14,642 nucleotides of DNA from CAZPAN01 sp964581165. Its GTDB lineage: Bacteria > Actinomycetota > Coriobacteriia > Coriobacteriales > CADBOM01. How positions within the stretch are numbered: position 1 is the stretch's first letter; each line of letters begins with the position of its first letter. Of this stretch, positions 6,876 to 13,863 are shown in pieces. Under the pieces are notes generated by a model. That model ran no database searches. It saw only the letters and a program-made list of their open reading frames with translations, and was not told the origin of the DNA. The stretch covers positions 1 through 14,642 of the forward strand of contig CAZOMM010000052.1 in assembly GCA_964581165.1 (NCBI GenBank). The letters are read 5' to 3'. Both the position numbers and the translations under genes were made by a program.

Positions 6876-6910
6876 AGCGCATAAAAGGAACGCATAAAAA
6901 GGAGATCTAG

Positions 6911-7471
6911 ATGAGACTTGTAATAGCCTCAGATATTCATGGAGCAGCCAAGTACTGCGAGCGTTTGCTTGCTCAGATAGAAAAACTCGATCCCGATAAG
7001 GTTGTGTTGTTGGGCGATTTGCTCTATCACGGGCCTAGAAATGATCTTCCAAAAGACTATGCACCAAAAAGCGTAATTGCCATGTTGAACAGCATCTCGA
7101 ATAGAGTCATGGCTGTTAGAGGCAATTGCGAGGCAGAGGTAGATCAGATGGTCTTGGAGTTCTCCTGTCTGGCGGAGTATTCAATGATTCTTGATCCTGA
7201 TCCCAAGTTTGCCTACGACAAAAGTAAAAAGTCCCACCCGCGCCAACTCTTCTTTTCGCATGGACATATCTATTCGCCCCAAAACCTTCCGAATATTCCG
7301 CCGGGAAGCGCTTTTATTTCGGGGCATACACATGTAAAAGTTAACGCTTGTAGTCCAGACTTCCCTTCTATTTGGCTTTTTAATCCAGGAAGTGTTGGTA
7401 TTCCCAAAGATGGCTCACATAGTTTTGGGATCTATGAAGATGGGGTGTTTAGTCACGTAATCTTGGATTAA
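6911..7471 (+). CDS. yfcE: YfcE-type metallophosphodiesterase
   Basis: A 186-residue calcineurin-like metallophosphatase of the MJ0936/YfcE family; E. coli YfcE is of nearly the same length. The metal-binding motifs are complete: DIHG (D8, H10), GDLLYHGP (D36), GNCE (N72, with the family's GNCxxEVDQM pattern), SHGH and GHTHV, then NPGSVGIP. Family members hydrolyse phosphodiester bonds with Mn2+; the physiological substrate is not known. It should be cytoplasmic. AAAAAGGAG precedes the ATG; a near copy of this ribosome site lies 13 bases earlier in a short tandem duplication (6878-6903). It starts 35 bases after the surface-protein gene and may be read from the same transcript. Confidence 0.92.
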   Translation: MRLVIASDIHGAAKYCERLLAQIEKLDPDKVVLLGDLLYHGPRNDLPKDYAPKSVIAMLNSISNRVMAVRGNCEAEVDQMVLEFSCLAEYSMILDPDPKFAYDKSKKSHPRQLFFSHGHIYSPQNLPNIPPGSAFISGHTHVKVNACSPDFPSIWLFNPGSVGIPKDGSHSFGIYEDGVFSHVILD

Positions 7472-7721
7472 AAGCTACCTGATGCACCTAAGACCTTTAA
7501 AGGCCTAGAATTTAAACGCTTATCGTTTGTTTAAGTCCGTCTGCGCAGGCGAGCACAGTTTGAGCCTTTCTAGAACAAATAGCTTGATATTATCTCGCCT
7601 TGTTTGTAGTTCAGTTATGTGAAACAACATCTGAGTTAGCCCATTAGCCGATTCTTTTGACCTTTTACCATTGTATTAGGTGCGACTTGTGGGAATTGCA
7701 TCGGGAGGTGCTCTGAGAATC
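7472..7721. other. Intergenic region between yfcE and the transposase; left end of the insertion element not identifiable
   Basis: About 250 bases without a gene. It holds only short inverted repeats, such as CCTTTAAAGG near 7495-7504. I looked here for a copy matching the sequence downstream of the transposase and found no terminal inverted repeat. Confidence 0.5.
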
Positions 7722-9389
7722 ATGTTCGTTGTTGTCAAGCGCAGCAAGACCACAAAGCGAGAACTAGTCTATATTGTAGAAAGCTATAGAGACGAAAAGC
7801 AAAAGATCAGGCAAAGGATCATTAGAAAATGTGGAGAGTTATCGGAGCTTTTAGCCGAAGATCCAAATGCCATAGAAAAACTCAAAGAAGAAGCTAAGCG
7901 CATGACGAGCGATTCTTTTTCTAAAAAGGGCGAGCTTACGATTAATTTCAACATGCCCAATTCTAGGACCTCTGAGATGGTCAACTATGGTTACTTTTTT
8001 GTGGATGCCCTATACAACTCGCTAAAGATTGAATCTTTCTTAGAAAGGCGTATAGGCGATCCGGTTAAGGTCAAGCGCATTTGCTCGGCCTTAAGATATT
8101 TCACGGTTAGAGAGTTTTTTCTCCCATTGCCCATGAACGGGCAACACTCATTGCCAGAGCAGCTCTTCTTAACTAGCGATTACGATACTTTGCCTAGACT
8201 TGATTCTGTTGGGCTTATGGGCGACATAGCCGACGATCTGCAACGACATGTATATCGCATTGCCAACAAAGGCCATGAATGCGAAGACAAGGTGGCCTCG
8301 CTAGATATTACTAGCTATTACTTTAATTCAACTAAAGGTAAGAATTTCAGACATTCCGATGCCAAGGGTCTAGAAAATATGATCCTAGTGCAGGTAGGAA
8401 TTCTTTTTGATAGATTCCGCAATCCAGCGGCCTGCGTGCTATTTTCCGAGGGCAACGCTAGTACAGATACTCTTCTTGCCGAGATCTCAAGAATCAAGAA
8501 GCGCTATGGTCTGCGCAAAATTGTTATCACTGCCGATAGAGGCTTTGGCTCAAATTCGTGCCTAGCAGCCCTTTATCGTACAGGCAACGGTTATGTGGTG
8601 AACCGCAAGCTCAAAAATGCTCCACTTGCTATGCAAGAGGTTATTCTTGATGAAAAGGGCTATAAGTGGAACAAGGCTGGAACTTTTAAACATAAGACCT
8701 TCGAGACAGAGCGCGTGATAGGTGATGTTGCAATTCCTGAAAAGGTTATTTCTATGTGGACATCACACAACGCAGCAAAGATGAAGCAGTTGCGTGACAC
8801 ATCTATCATCGATTTTCTTTCGAATCCCGAAGAAGGTTCGTTGTCCTTGTCTCCCGAGATGGATAGATATGTGCGTATACATGACACAACAGAAACCCCC
8901 GGCGAGCAGATAGAACAAAGCTTTTTTAGTTTTGATGCCGAGTCGTATATGCGTGATGTTGCGCTCGAGGGTTATTACGCTTTGGTGACCACTGAGGTGG
9001 ATGTTCCAGAATCGGTAATTATCAGACGCTATCACAATTTGCAAAAGATAGGCAAAGCTTATAGCGCTCCCGACCCGGATGTTGAGGGTGTGCCAGATGA
9101 GTTCTGGTCGTATGCAGATGTGCAGTCGTACTTTTTGGTTTCGTTTTTGTCGATGGTTATTGAGCACAAGCTGGCGGCGATGCTTGGTAACAAATACAGT
9201 GTTGCAGAGATTAAGGCAGCACTAGAGTCTGCAACCTGCAAAAACATCGGACAAGACATTTACAACCTAACGATTCAGTCGCAGGTTTTTAAAGATATCG
9301 AAGCTGCGTTTGGTGTGGAGTTTGATCACGCCTATGCCACCTTGGAGATGCTTCGTAAGTATCGCCGAGAGATTAACAGCAGAGTTTAA
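7722..9389 (+). CDS. IS1634-like (IS4-superfamily) transposase with degenerate catalytic C-terminal motif
   Basis: A 555-residue protein. The ATG at 7722 is chosen because the MFVVVKRSKTTKRE start fits the family; a GTG at 7680 in frame would add 14 residues. GGGAGG lies 13 bases before the ATG. The DDE nuclease core has its first Asp in SLDITSYYF (D195) and its second in ITADRGFGS (D272). The third acidic residue should lie in the Y-(2)-R-(3)-E-(6)-K signature. That region (437-451) reads YHNLQKIGKAYSAPD: Tyr is kept, but Arg is Leu440, Glu is Gly444 and Lys is Asp451. The frame is otherwise intact, with the following all-helical segment (SYFLVSFLSMVIEHKL) normal. Terminal repeats were not found, and a scaffold gap starts 14 bases after the stop. 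It is probably inactive in transposition, or has been put to another use. Confidence 0.85.
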   Translation: MFVVVKRSKTTKRELVYIVESYRDEKQKIRQRIIRKCGELSELLAEDPNAIEKLKEEAKRMTSDSFSKKGELTINFNMPNSRTSEMVNYGYFFVDALYNSLKIESFLERRIGDPVKVKRICSALRYFTVREFFLPLPMNGQHSLPEQLFLTSDYDTLPRLDSVGLMGDIADDLQRHVYRIANKGHECEDKVASLDITSYYFNSTKGKNFRHSDAKGLENMILVQVGILFDRFRNPAACVLFSEGNASTDTLLAEISRIKKRYGLRKIVITADRGFGSNSCLAALYRTGNGYVVNRKLKNAPLAMQEVILDEKGYKWNKAGTFKHKTFETERVIGDVAIPEKVISMWTSHNAAKMKQLRDTSIIDFLSNPEEGSLSLSPEMDRYVRIHDTTETPGEQIEQSFFSFDAESYMRDVALEGYYALVTTEVDVPESVIIRRYHNLQKIGKAYSAPDPDVEGVPDEFWSYADVQSYFLVSFLSMVIEHKLAAMLGNKYSVAEIKAALESATCKNIGQDIYNLTIQSQVFKDIEAAFGVEFDHAYATLEMLRKYRREINSRV

Positions 9390-9403
9390 CAACGGAATGT
9401 CGA

Positions 9404-9503
9404 NNNNNNNNNNNNNNNNNNNNNNNNNNNNNNNNNNNNNNNNNNNNNNNNNNNNNNNNNNNNNNNNNNNNNNNNNNNNNNNNNNNNNNNNNNNNNNNNN
9501 NNN
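9404..9503. other. Assembly gap of 100 N directly downstream of the transposase
   Basis: Exactly 100 N. The 11 bases CGGAATGTCGA occur immediately before (9393-9403) and immediately after (9504-9514) the gap. This is what two contig ends with a short unmerged overlap look like. Confidence 0.95.
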
Positions 9504-9674
9504 CGGAATGTCGACGTAGTGTCGTTTTAACTACCGAATACAAGGGCTGTGCGTCTATCTGCAGAGATATCGACTAGAATCGACCGTTGCCATAAAATTG
9601 GAACGTTTTTTGCACACATGGATAACAGGAGGTCCGGCGGACACCGGGTATTCTGAAGAAGAAAGTTGGTAGTT

Positions 9675-11141
9675 TTGAACAGTTCATTCGAACGTCTCGA
9701 GGATAACAAGGTTAAATTTGAGGTCACCATCGATGCAGATGAAGTTGATTTAGAAATTGATTCCATCTACAAGCAGGTAAACAAGACAAGCCGTATCCCT
9801 GGTTTTCGTAAGGGCAAGGCACCCAAAACTGTTCTCGAGCATAATTTTGGTGCGGAATATTTTACTTCGCAGGCTACAGTCAATTTAATTGAGAAGCATT
9901 CACCTGAGGCTGTTGATAAAGCCGATATGGTGGCGCTTGGTCAGTACAAGTACGAAGATGAAGAATCTCTGGTCAAAAAAGGCGAGGATTATTCGTACTC
10001 TTTCACAATCGTTGTTAAGCCTGTCTTAGAGCTTAGCTCTACAGATCCTGTAGAAGTAGAGTTGCCTGCACCAGTGGCTACCGAAAAAGAAATCAATGCC
10101 CAGATAGATTTGCTTCGCAGTTACTACATTGATCTTGAGACAGTTACAGATCGTCCAGTTAAAAACGACGACATTATCGTTTACTCGCAAAGCTGTGAGA
10201 TCAACGGCGAGCCAATTGAGGAGGGCAAGGAGCAAAGTACCACTCATGTTGTGGGGTCATCGACTTCTAATTCTTCCAAATTTGATGAGGAACTTATTGG
10301 CATGTCTATAGGGGAGGAGAAAAAGATTACCCTTCCTAGCTCCGAGTTTGGCTTGGGAGAAGAGTATCCAATGGTTCAGATCACTGCAAAGGTGAGCGTC
10401 GAAGAGATAACAGCCAAGGTAATGCCTGAGCTTACAGATGAGTGGGTTCAAAAGACTAGTGAGGCAGAAAATGTCGAGGGTCTGCGTAAGCAAATTGGCG
10501 AATCGATTGCTGCCGAAAAAGAGTCTAGATTGGATCGAAATAAGTCTATTGAATGCCTAGAGGCACTTGCTGCTAGGCTCGAGGGTGAGCCCAGTGACGA
10601 GATGATTCAAGATGCTCAGACCACAGCACTTCGTAATCTTTACATCAATCTTTCTGATCAGGGAATTTCACTCGATCAATATCTCAAGATTACCGGCAGG
10701 GATTCTCGCGAATTTGCCGAAGATATGCAGCGACAAGGAGTAGAGCTTGCCAAGCAGGAGCTTGCCCTCGATGCCTTAGCGCGCAGTCTTGAGCTTGAGG
10801 TAAGCGAAGAGGACATCGATAAGGCCTTTGAGGATGTAGCCGACGATCCTCAGACAGCTCGCAAAGAATGGGAAGCAGATCATAAGATGGCTCTTCTGAA
10901 AGAGCAGATCCTTCGCGATAAGGCAGCCAAATGGCTGTACGAAAATGCAAAAGTGAGCTACACGGCAGTTGAAGATGAAGACGAAGCTGAGGGCGAAGGC
11001 GAGGACGCGGCTGAGGCTGAGGCTGCGGCTGACAACGATGCGGCTGAGGCTGCGGCTGACAACGATGCGGTTGAGGCTGCGGCTGCGGTTGAGGCCAACA
11101 GCAATGAGGCAGAGGGCGACAGCAATGAGGCAGAGGAGTAA
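9675..11141 (+). CDS. tig: Trigger factor, ribosome-bound chaperone and peptidyl-prolyl isomerase
   Basis: Trigger factor binds beside the exit tunnel of the ribosome and shields nascent chains. The N-terminal ribosome-binding domain carries the signature GFRKGKAP at residues 43-50, exactly where E. coli has it when the TTG at 9675 is used. A TTG at 9666 would add three residues, and neither has a strong ribosome site. The FKBP-like domain spans about 150-240, followed by the helical chaperone arms. Length is 488 residues against 430-450 in most bacteria. The excess is an acidic C-terminal tail (about 435-488) of Ala, Glu, Asp and Gly, built partly of a 9-residue repeat (AEAAADNDA). It heads the tig-clpP-clpX group on the same strand. 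Confidence 0.96.
   Translation: MNSSFERLEDNKVKFEVTIDADEVDLEIDSIYKQVNKTSRIPGFRKGKAPKTVLEHNFGAEYFTSQATVNLIEKHSPEAVDKADMVALGQYKYEDEESLVKKGEDYSYSFTIVVKPVLELSSTDPVEVELPAPVATEKEINAQIDLLRSYYIDLETVTDRPVKNDDIIVYSQSCEINGEPIEEGKEQSTTHVVGSSTSNSSKFDEELIGMSIGEEKKITLPSSEFGLGEEYPMVQITAKVSVEEITAKVMPELTDEWVQKTSEAENVEGLRKQIGESIAAEKESRLDRNKSIECLEALAARLEGEPSDEMIQDAQTTALRNLYINLSDQGISLDQYLKITGRDSREFAEDMQRQGVELAKQELALDALARSLELEVSEEDIDKAFEDVADDPQTARKEWEADHKMALLKEQILRDKAAKWLYENAKVSYTAVEDEDEAEGEGEDAAEAEAAADNDAAEAAADNDAVEAAAAVEANSNEAEGDSNEAEE
11016..11136 (+). repeat. 27-bp and 21-bp tandem repeats in the 3' end of tig
   Basis: A 27-base unit occurs twice without change (11016-11042 and 11043-11069), followed by a partial third copy. 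A second repeat, CAGCAATGAGGCAGAGG, occurs at 11099-11115 and 11120-11136 with a 21-base period. All units keep the reading frame and lengthen the acidic tail of trigger factor. Confidence 0.9.
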
Positions 11142-11156
11142 AAACTCATTGCCTTT
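11122..11156 (+). terminator. Possible weak terminator or attenuator at the end of tig
   Basis: GCAATGAG (11122-11129) pairs perfectly with CTCATTGC (11145-11152) across the stop codon, loop of 15 bases, followed by CTTTATC. The T-run is poor and the loop long, so partial termination at most. Confidence 0.3.
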
Positions 11157-11213
11157 ATCGCGTATGCAAGTATGTATGTAGGAACGTGTGCAAGTACGTA
11201 TGCAAGCAACGAC

Positions 11214-11266
11214 TTAGAGTCTAAATTAGAGTCTAAATTAGTGGAGTTTGAGATGTTGGAACTCCA
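11214..11266 (+). promoter_or_regulatory. Tandem palindromes and hairpin upstream of clpP
   Basis: TTAGAGTCTAAA occurs twice in direct succession (11214-11225, 11226-11237) and is followed by TTAG; each copy contains the palindrome TTAGAGTCTAA. Next comes a 7-bp hairpin, TGGAGTT (11242-11248) with AACTCCA (11260-11266), loop of 11 bases. The elements end 23 bases before the clpP start and could be a regulator-binding region or RNA leader. They do not match CIRCE. Confidence 0.4.
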
Positions 11267-11289
11267 ATTAAGGAGATGAAGCTAAAAGA

Positions 11290-11895
11290 ATGCTTAGGTA
11301 CACAAACAGAAATGCTCTCATCCCGTATGTCATCGAAGAGTCTCCTCGTGGTGAGCGCAGTTTTGATATCTATTCTAGGCTGCTCAACGAGAGAATCGTT
11401 TTTCTTGGTGAAGCGATTGATGATCATGTTGCTAATTCTGTCGTAGCACAGCTGCTGCATCTTGAGAGCGCAAATAGCGACAAGGAAATTTCGCTTTATA
11501 TCAATTCTCCGGGTGGAGTTGTTACAGCGGGTCTTGCGATTTATGACACCATGCAATTTATTAAGCCTGACGTTTCGACCATCTGCATTGGTCAGTGTGC
11601 CTCTATGGCATCTGTTTTGCTTGCCGCAGGCGCTCCTGGCAAGAGATATGTGCTTCCTAATTCTAGGGTGATGATTCATCAACCTAGTGGTGGCGCTCAG
11701 GGCCAGCAAACCGAGATTGAGATTGCAGCTAAGGAGATTCTTTACATTCGCGAGCGCTTGAATGAGATTCTTGCCAAGCATACTGGTCAGCCTGTTGAGA
11801 AGATCCAGGTCGATACTGAGCGTGACAATTTTATGAACGCTCAGGAGGCTGTGGAATATGGTCTTGCTGACAAGGTTATAGAGTCCAACAGCTAG
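11290..11895 (+). CDS. clpP: ATP-dependent Clp protease, proteolytic subunit ClpP
   Basis: A 201-residue serine peptidase of family S14 that forms two stacked heptameric rings and degrades proteins unfolded by ClpX or ClpC. The catalytic triad is visible: S105 in GQCASMAS, H130 in MIHQPSGG and D179 in ERDNFM. The oxyanion and strand motif INSPGG is at 71-76. There is no obvious N-terminal propeptide beyond about ten residues. The ATG has GGAG 14 bases upstream, a long spacing. Gene order tig-clpP-clpX is the common bacterial arrangement and supports joint action with ClpX. Length is normal. Confidence 0.97.
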   Translation: MLRYTNRNALIPYVIEESPRGERSFDIYSRLLNERIVFLGEAIDDHVANSVVAQLLHLESANSDKEISLYINSPGGVVTAGLAIYDTMQFIKPDVSTICIGQCASMASVLLAAGAPGKRYVLPNSRVMIHQPSGGAQGQQTEIEIAAKEILYIRERLNEILAKHTGQPVEKIQVDTERDNFMNAQEAVEYGLADKVIESNS

Positions 11896-11928
11896 AGAAA
11901 TCTAGGGAAGCGGAAAGCAGAAAGCAGG

Positions 11929-12050
11929 AGGCGCAGCTTAATTCATTCGGCTCACCGTGGCCTTGAGCTGTGCGCCTGTAAAAGTAGGTAAACTCAATAG
12001 ATATGTTGATTGAGAGGGGTGCAGGCGAAAATTAGATCTTCGCTTGCACC
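11929..12050 (+). promoter_or_regulatory. Three successive inverted repeats between clpP and clpX
   Basis: First, AGGCGCA (11929-11935) pairs with TGCGCCT (11971-11977), with inner AGCT pairing. Second, CTCAAT (11993-11998) pairs with ATTGAG (12009-12014). Third, a 12-bp stem with one G-T pair joins 12018-12029 to 12039-12050 with a 9-base loop. None has a T-run, so they are better candidates for RNA processing, attenuation or operators than for terminators. The third ends 27 bases before the clpX start. Confidence 0.5.
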
Positions 12051-12076
12051 TCAGTAATATGAAAGCATGGGAGAAG

Positions 12077-13603
12077 ATGTCCGAGGATCACAATAACAAA
12101 GACGGCACTCATGAAGACAGTGATGAAAATGCTGCTAAACATAATCCGCTAAGTTGCATCTTTTGTGGAAGAAGTCGCGAGGAGGTTCATCAGCTCGTTG
12201 GTGGTTCTGGCGTATATGTTTGCGACGAGTGTTTGCGAACATGCATGGACTTAGTTGATTACGATCTTGATTTTATGCCCAGCACGATGGCTTCCTCAAA
12301 AAATATGCTCGAAGAAGAACTCCGAGAAGATTCAAAGGTATCGGGTTCAATTCATAGTGATGAGTTTATCAACGAGGAAGATTTTATTCTCAACAATCTT
12401 CCAACTCCAAAACAGCTTTTCGATGAGCTCTCTAAGTACGTAGTAGGTCAGGATAATGCCAAGCGTGCGCTATCTGTTGCTGTTTACAATCATTACAAGC
12501 GCATAGGAATGGAGCAGCTGGAAAAGGCTGGCCTTGTAAATTTTGAAGAAGAAGATGATGTTGAGATTTCTAAGAGCAATGTTTTGCTCTTAGGTCCAAC
12601 GGGTAGTGGTAAAACGCTTTTGGCTCGGACTCTCGCTAGGATTCTTAAAGTTCCATTTGCGATTGGAGATGCAACAACTCTAACTGAGGCGGGATATGTT
12701 GGCGAGGATGTTGAGAACATTCTACTCAAGCTCATTACAGCTGCCGACTTTGATATCGAGCGCGCTCAGATGGGAATTATCTATATCGATGAGATAGATA
12801 AGGTTGCCCGTAAGGCCGAAAATGTTTCGCTCACCAGAGATGTTTCTGGTGAAGGCGTGCAGCAAGCACTGCTTAAAATTGTGGAAGGCACCGAGGCTTC
12901 GGTTCCTCCTCAGGGTGGGCGCAAACACCCACATCAGGAGTTAATCAGTATAGATACCACCAATATCTTGTTTATTCTAGGTGGTGCTTTTGTAGGTTTA
13001 GACCGCATTATTGGCGCTAGGGTGGGTAAAGGCGGTATTGGATTTGCCTCGGATGTTAGAGGTGCCGCCGACAAAGAAGGCAATCAACTTTTGTCTCAGG
13101 TTACTCCTGAGGATTTGCAGAAGTTTGGAATGATCCCTGAATTTATAGGCAGAATCCCCGTGATCTGTTCTTTGGACGAACTTGACGAGGATGCTCTGGT
13201 TAGGATTCTAACCGAGCCTAAAAATGCCTTGGTAAAGCAATACCGAAGGCTCTTTGAGTTTGATGGTACCAAGCTTACCTTTACCGATGAGGCCCTACAC
13301 GAGATTGCCAAAGAGACAATCTTGCATGGAACAGGCGCTCGAGGTCTCAGGGCAATTTGCGAGCGAGTTTTGCAGGATACCATGTATGAGTTACCCGAAC
13401 GCTTGGATGTATCTGAGGTTGTTGTTACGTCTAAGTCGGTCAAGGGTGAGATTCCGCCAACTTCAATAAAAGTAGAACCCGAGCAGGCGGATAATCCGCT
13501 TGAGTCTATTGAGATTCCAGAGATTGCTGTGCTCGAAGATCCTGGGATGTCTGGGGAGATAAACAACGAAGCAGGAGGAGAGGTTTCTACTCGTAGTGCC
13601 TAG
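12077..13603 (+). CDS. clpX: ATP-dependent unfoldase ClpX with extended linker and C-terminal tail
   Basis: A 508-residue AAA+ unfoldase that recognises substrates and feeds them into ClpP. The zinc-binding dimerisation domain has C27, C30, C49 and C52. The AAA+ core shows Walker A GPTGSGKT (173-180), pore loop GYVG, Walker B with D238 and E239, the RKH loop GGRKHP, the ClpP-docking loop IGF at 321-323, and the sensor-2 GAR at 420-422. All catalytic features are present. The ATG at 12077 is preceded by GGGAG at a short spacing; in-frame starts at 12044 (TTG) and 12059 (ATG) have no ribosome site and the first overlaps a hairpin. It is longer than the usual 410-430 residues. There is an acidic insert between zinc domain and core (about 60-95), and an acidic tail of about 40 residues (468-508), whose last codons lie in a DNA repeat array. 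Confidence 0.97.
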   Translation: MSEDHNNKDGTHEDSDENAAKHNPLSCIFCGRSREEVHQLVGGSGVYVCDECLRTCMDLVDYDLDFMPSTMASSKNMLEEELREDSKVSGSIHSDEFINEEDFILNNLPTPKQLFDELSKYVVGQDNAKRALSVAVYNHYKRIGMEQLEKAGLVNFEEEDDVEISKSNVLLLGPTGSGKTLLARTLARILKVPFAIGDATTLTEAGYVGEDVENILLKLITAADFDIERAQMGIIYIDEIDKVARKAENVSLTRDVSGEGVQQALLKIVEGTEASVPPQGGRKHPHQELISIDTTNILFILGGAFVGLDRIIGARVGKGGIGFASDVRGAADKEGNQLLSQVTPEDLQKFGMIPEFIGRIPVICSLDELDEDALVRILTEPKNALVKQYRRLFEFDGTKLTFTDEALHEIAKETILHGTGARGLRAICERVLQDTMYELPERLDVSEVVVTSKSVKGEIPPTSIKVEPEQADNPLESIEIPEIAVLEDPGMSGEINNEAGGEVSTRSA

Positions 13604-13707
13604 GGCTGTAGTGCCTAAGGTTGTAGTGCCTAGGGCTGCCGTAGTGCCCAGGGCTGCCGCGTTTAGGGCTGTAGCGCTTAGGTCTGCCGTAATGCCTAGG
13701 GCTGCCG
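13594..13707. repeat. Tandem repeat array (15-18 bp units) overlapping the end of clpX
   Basis: Seven imperfect units with consensus TAGTGCCTAGGGCTGCCG: 13594-13608 and 13609-13623 (15 bases), 13624-13641 and 13642-13659 (18), a shortened one at 13660-13671 (12), 13672-13689 and 13690-13707 (18). All unit lengths are multiples of three. The first unit contains the stop codon of clpX (13601-13603). Further looser repeats follow to about 13820 (CAGCAATCCAGTGGTGGC and CAGCAAGCCAGTGATGGC). Confidence 0.88.
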
Positions 13708-13726
13708 CTTCGTGGCTTTTGTTTTT
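13704..13726 (+). terminator. Weak candidate terminator downstream of clpX
   Basis: GCCG (13704-13707) can pair with TGGC (13713-13716) around a 5-base loop, followed by TTTTGTTTTT. The stem is only four pairs with one G-T, so confidence is low. Confidence 0.25.
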
Positions 13727-13863
13727 GCGGTTTCTTTTTAGGGGCAGTGCGAGCCGGTAGTGGTTTTTAGGAACAGCAATCCAGTGGTGGCTTTTGGTAG
13801 CAGCAAGCCAGTGATGGCGGATTGGATGTTTTAGTGTGTTGAGCTTTTTGGAGGGGTGTCGAG

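Noticed and set aside
7472..9530. Complete insertion sequence with terminal inverted repeats
   Set aside because: I compared the flanks by eye and found no matching ends or target duplication; the scaffold gap may hide the right end.
12018..12050. CIRCE element for HrcA upstream of clpX
   Set aside because: Spacing of nine bases fits, but the arms do not resemble TTAGCACTC/GAGTGCTAA.
13594..13707. Possible CRISPR array
   Set aside because: Units are 12-18 bases, directly adjacent and imperfect, with no spacers and no cas genes in the window.
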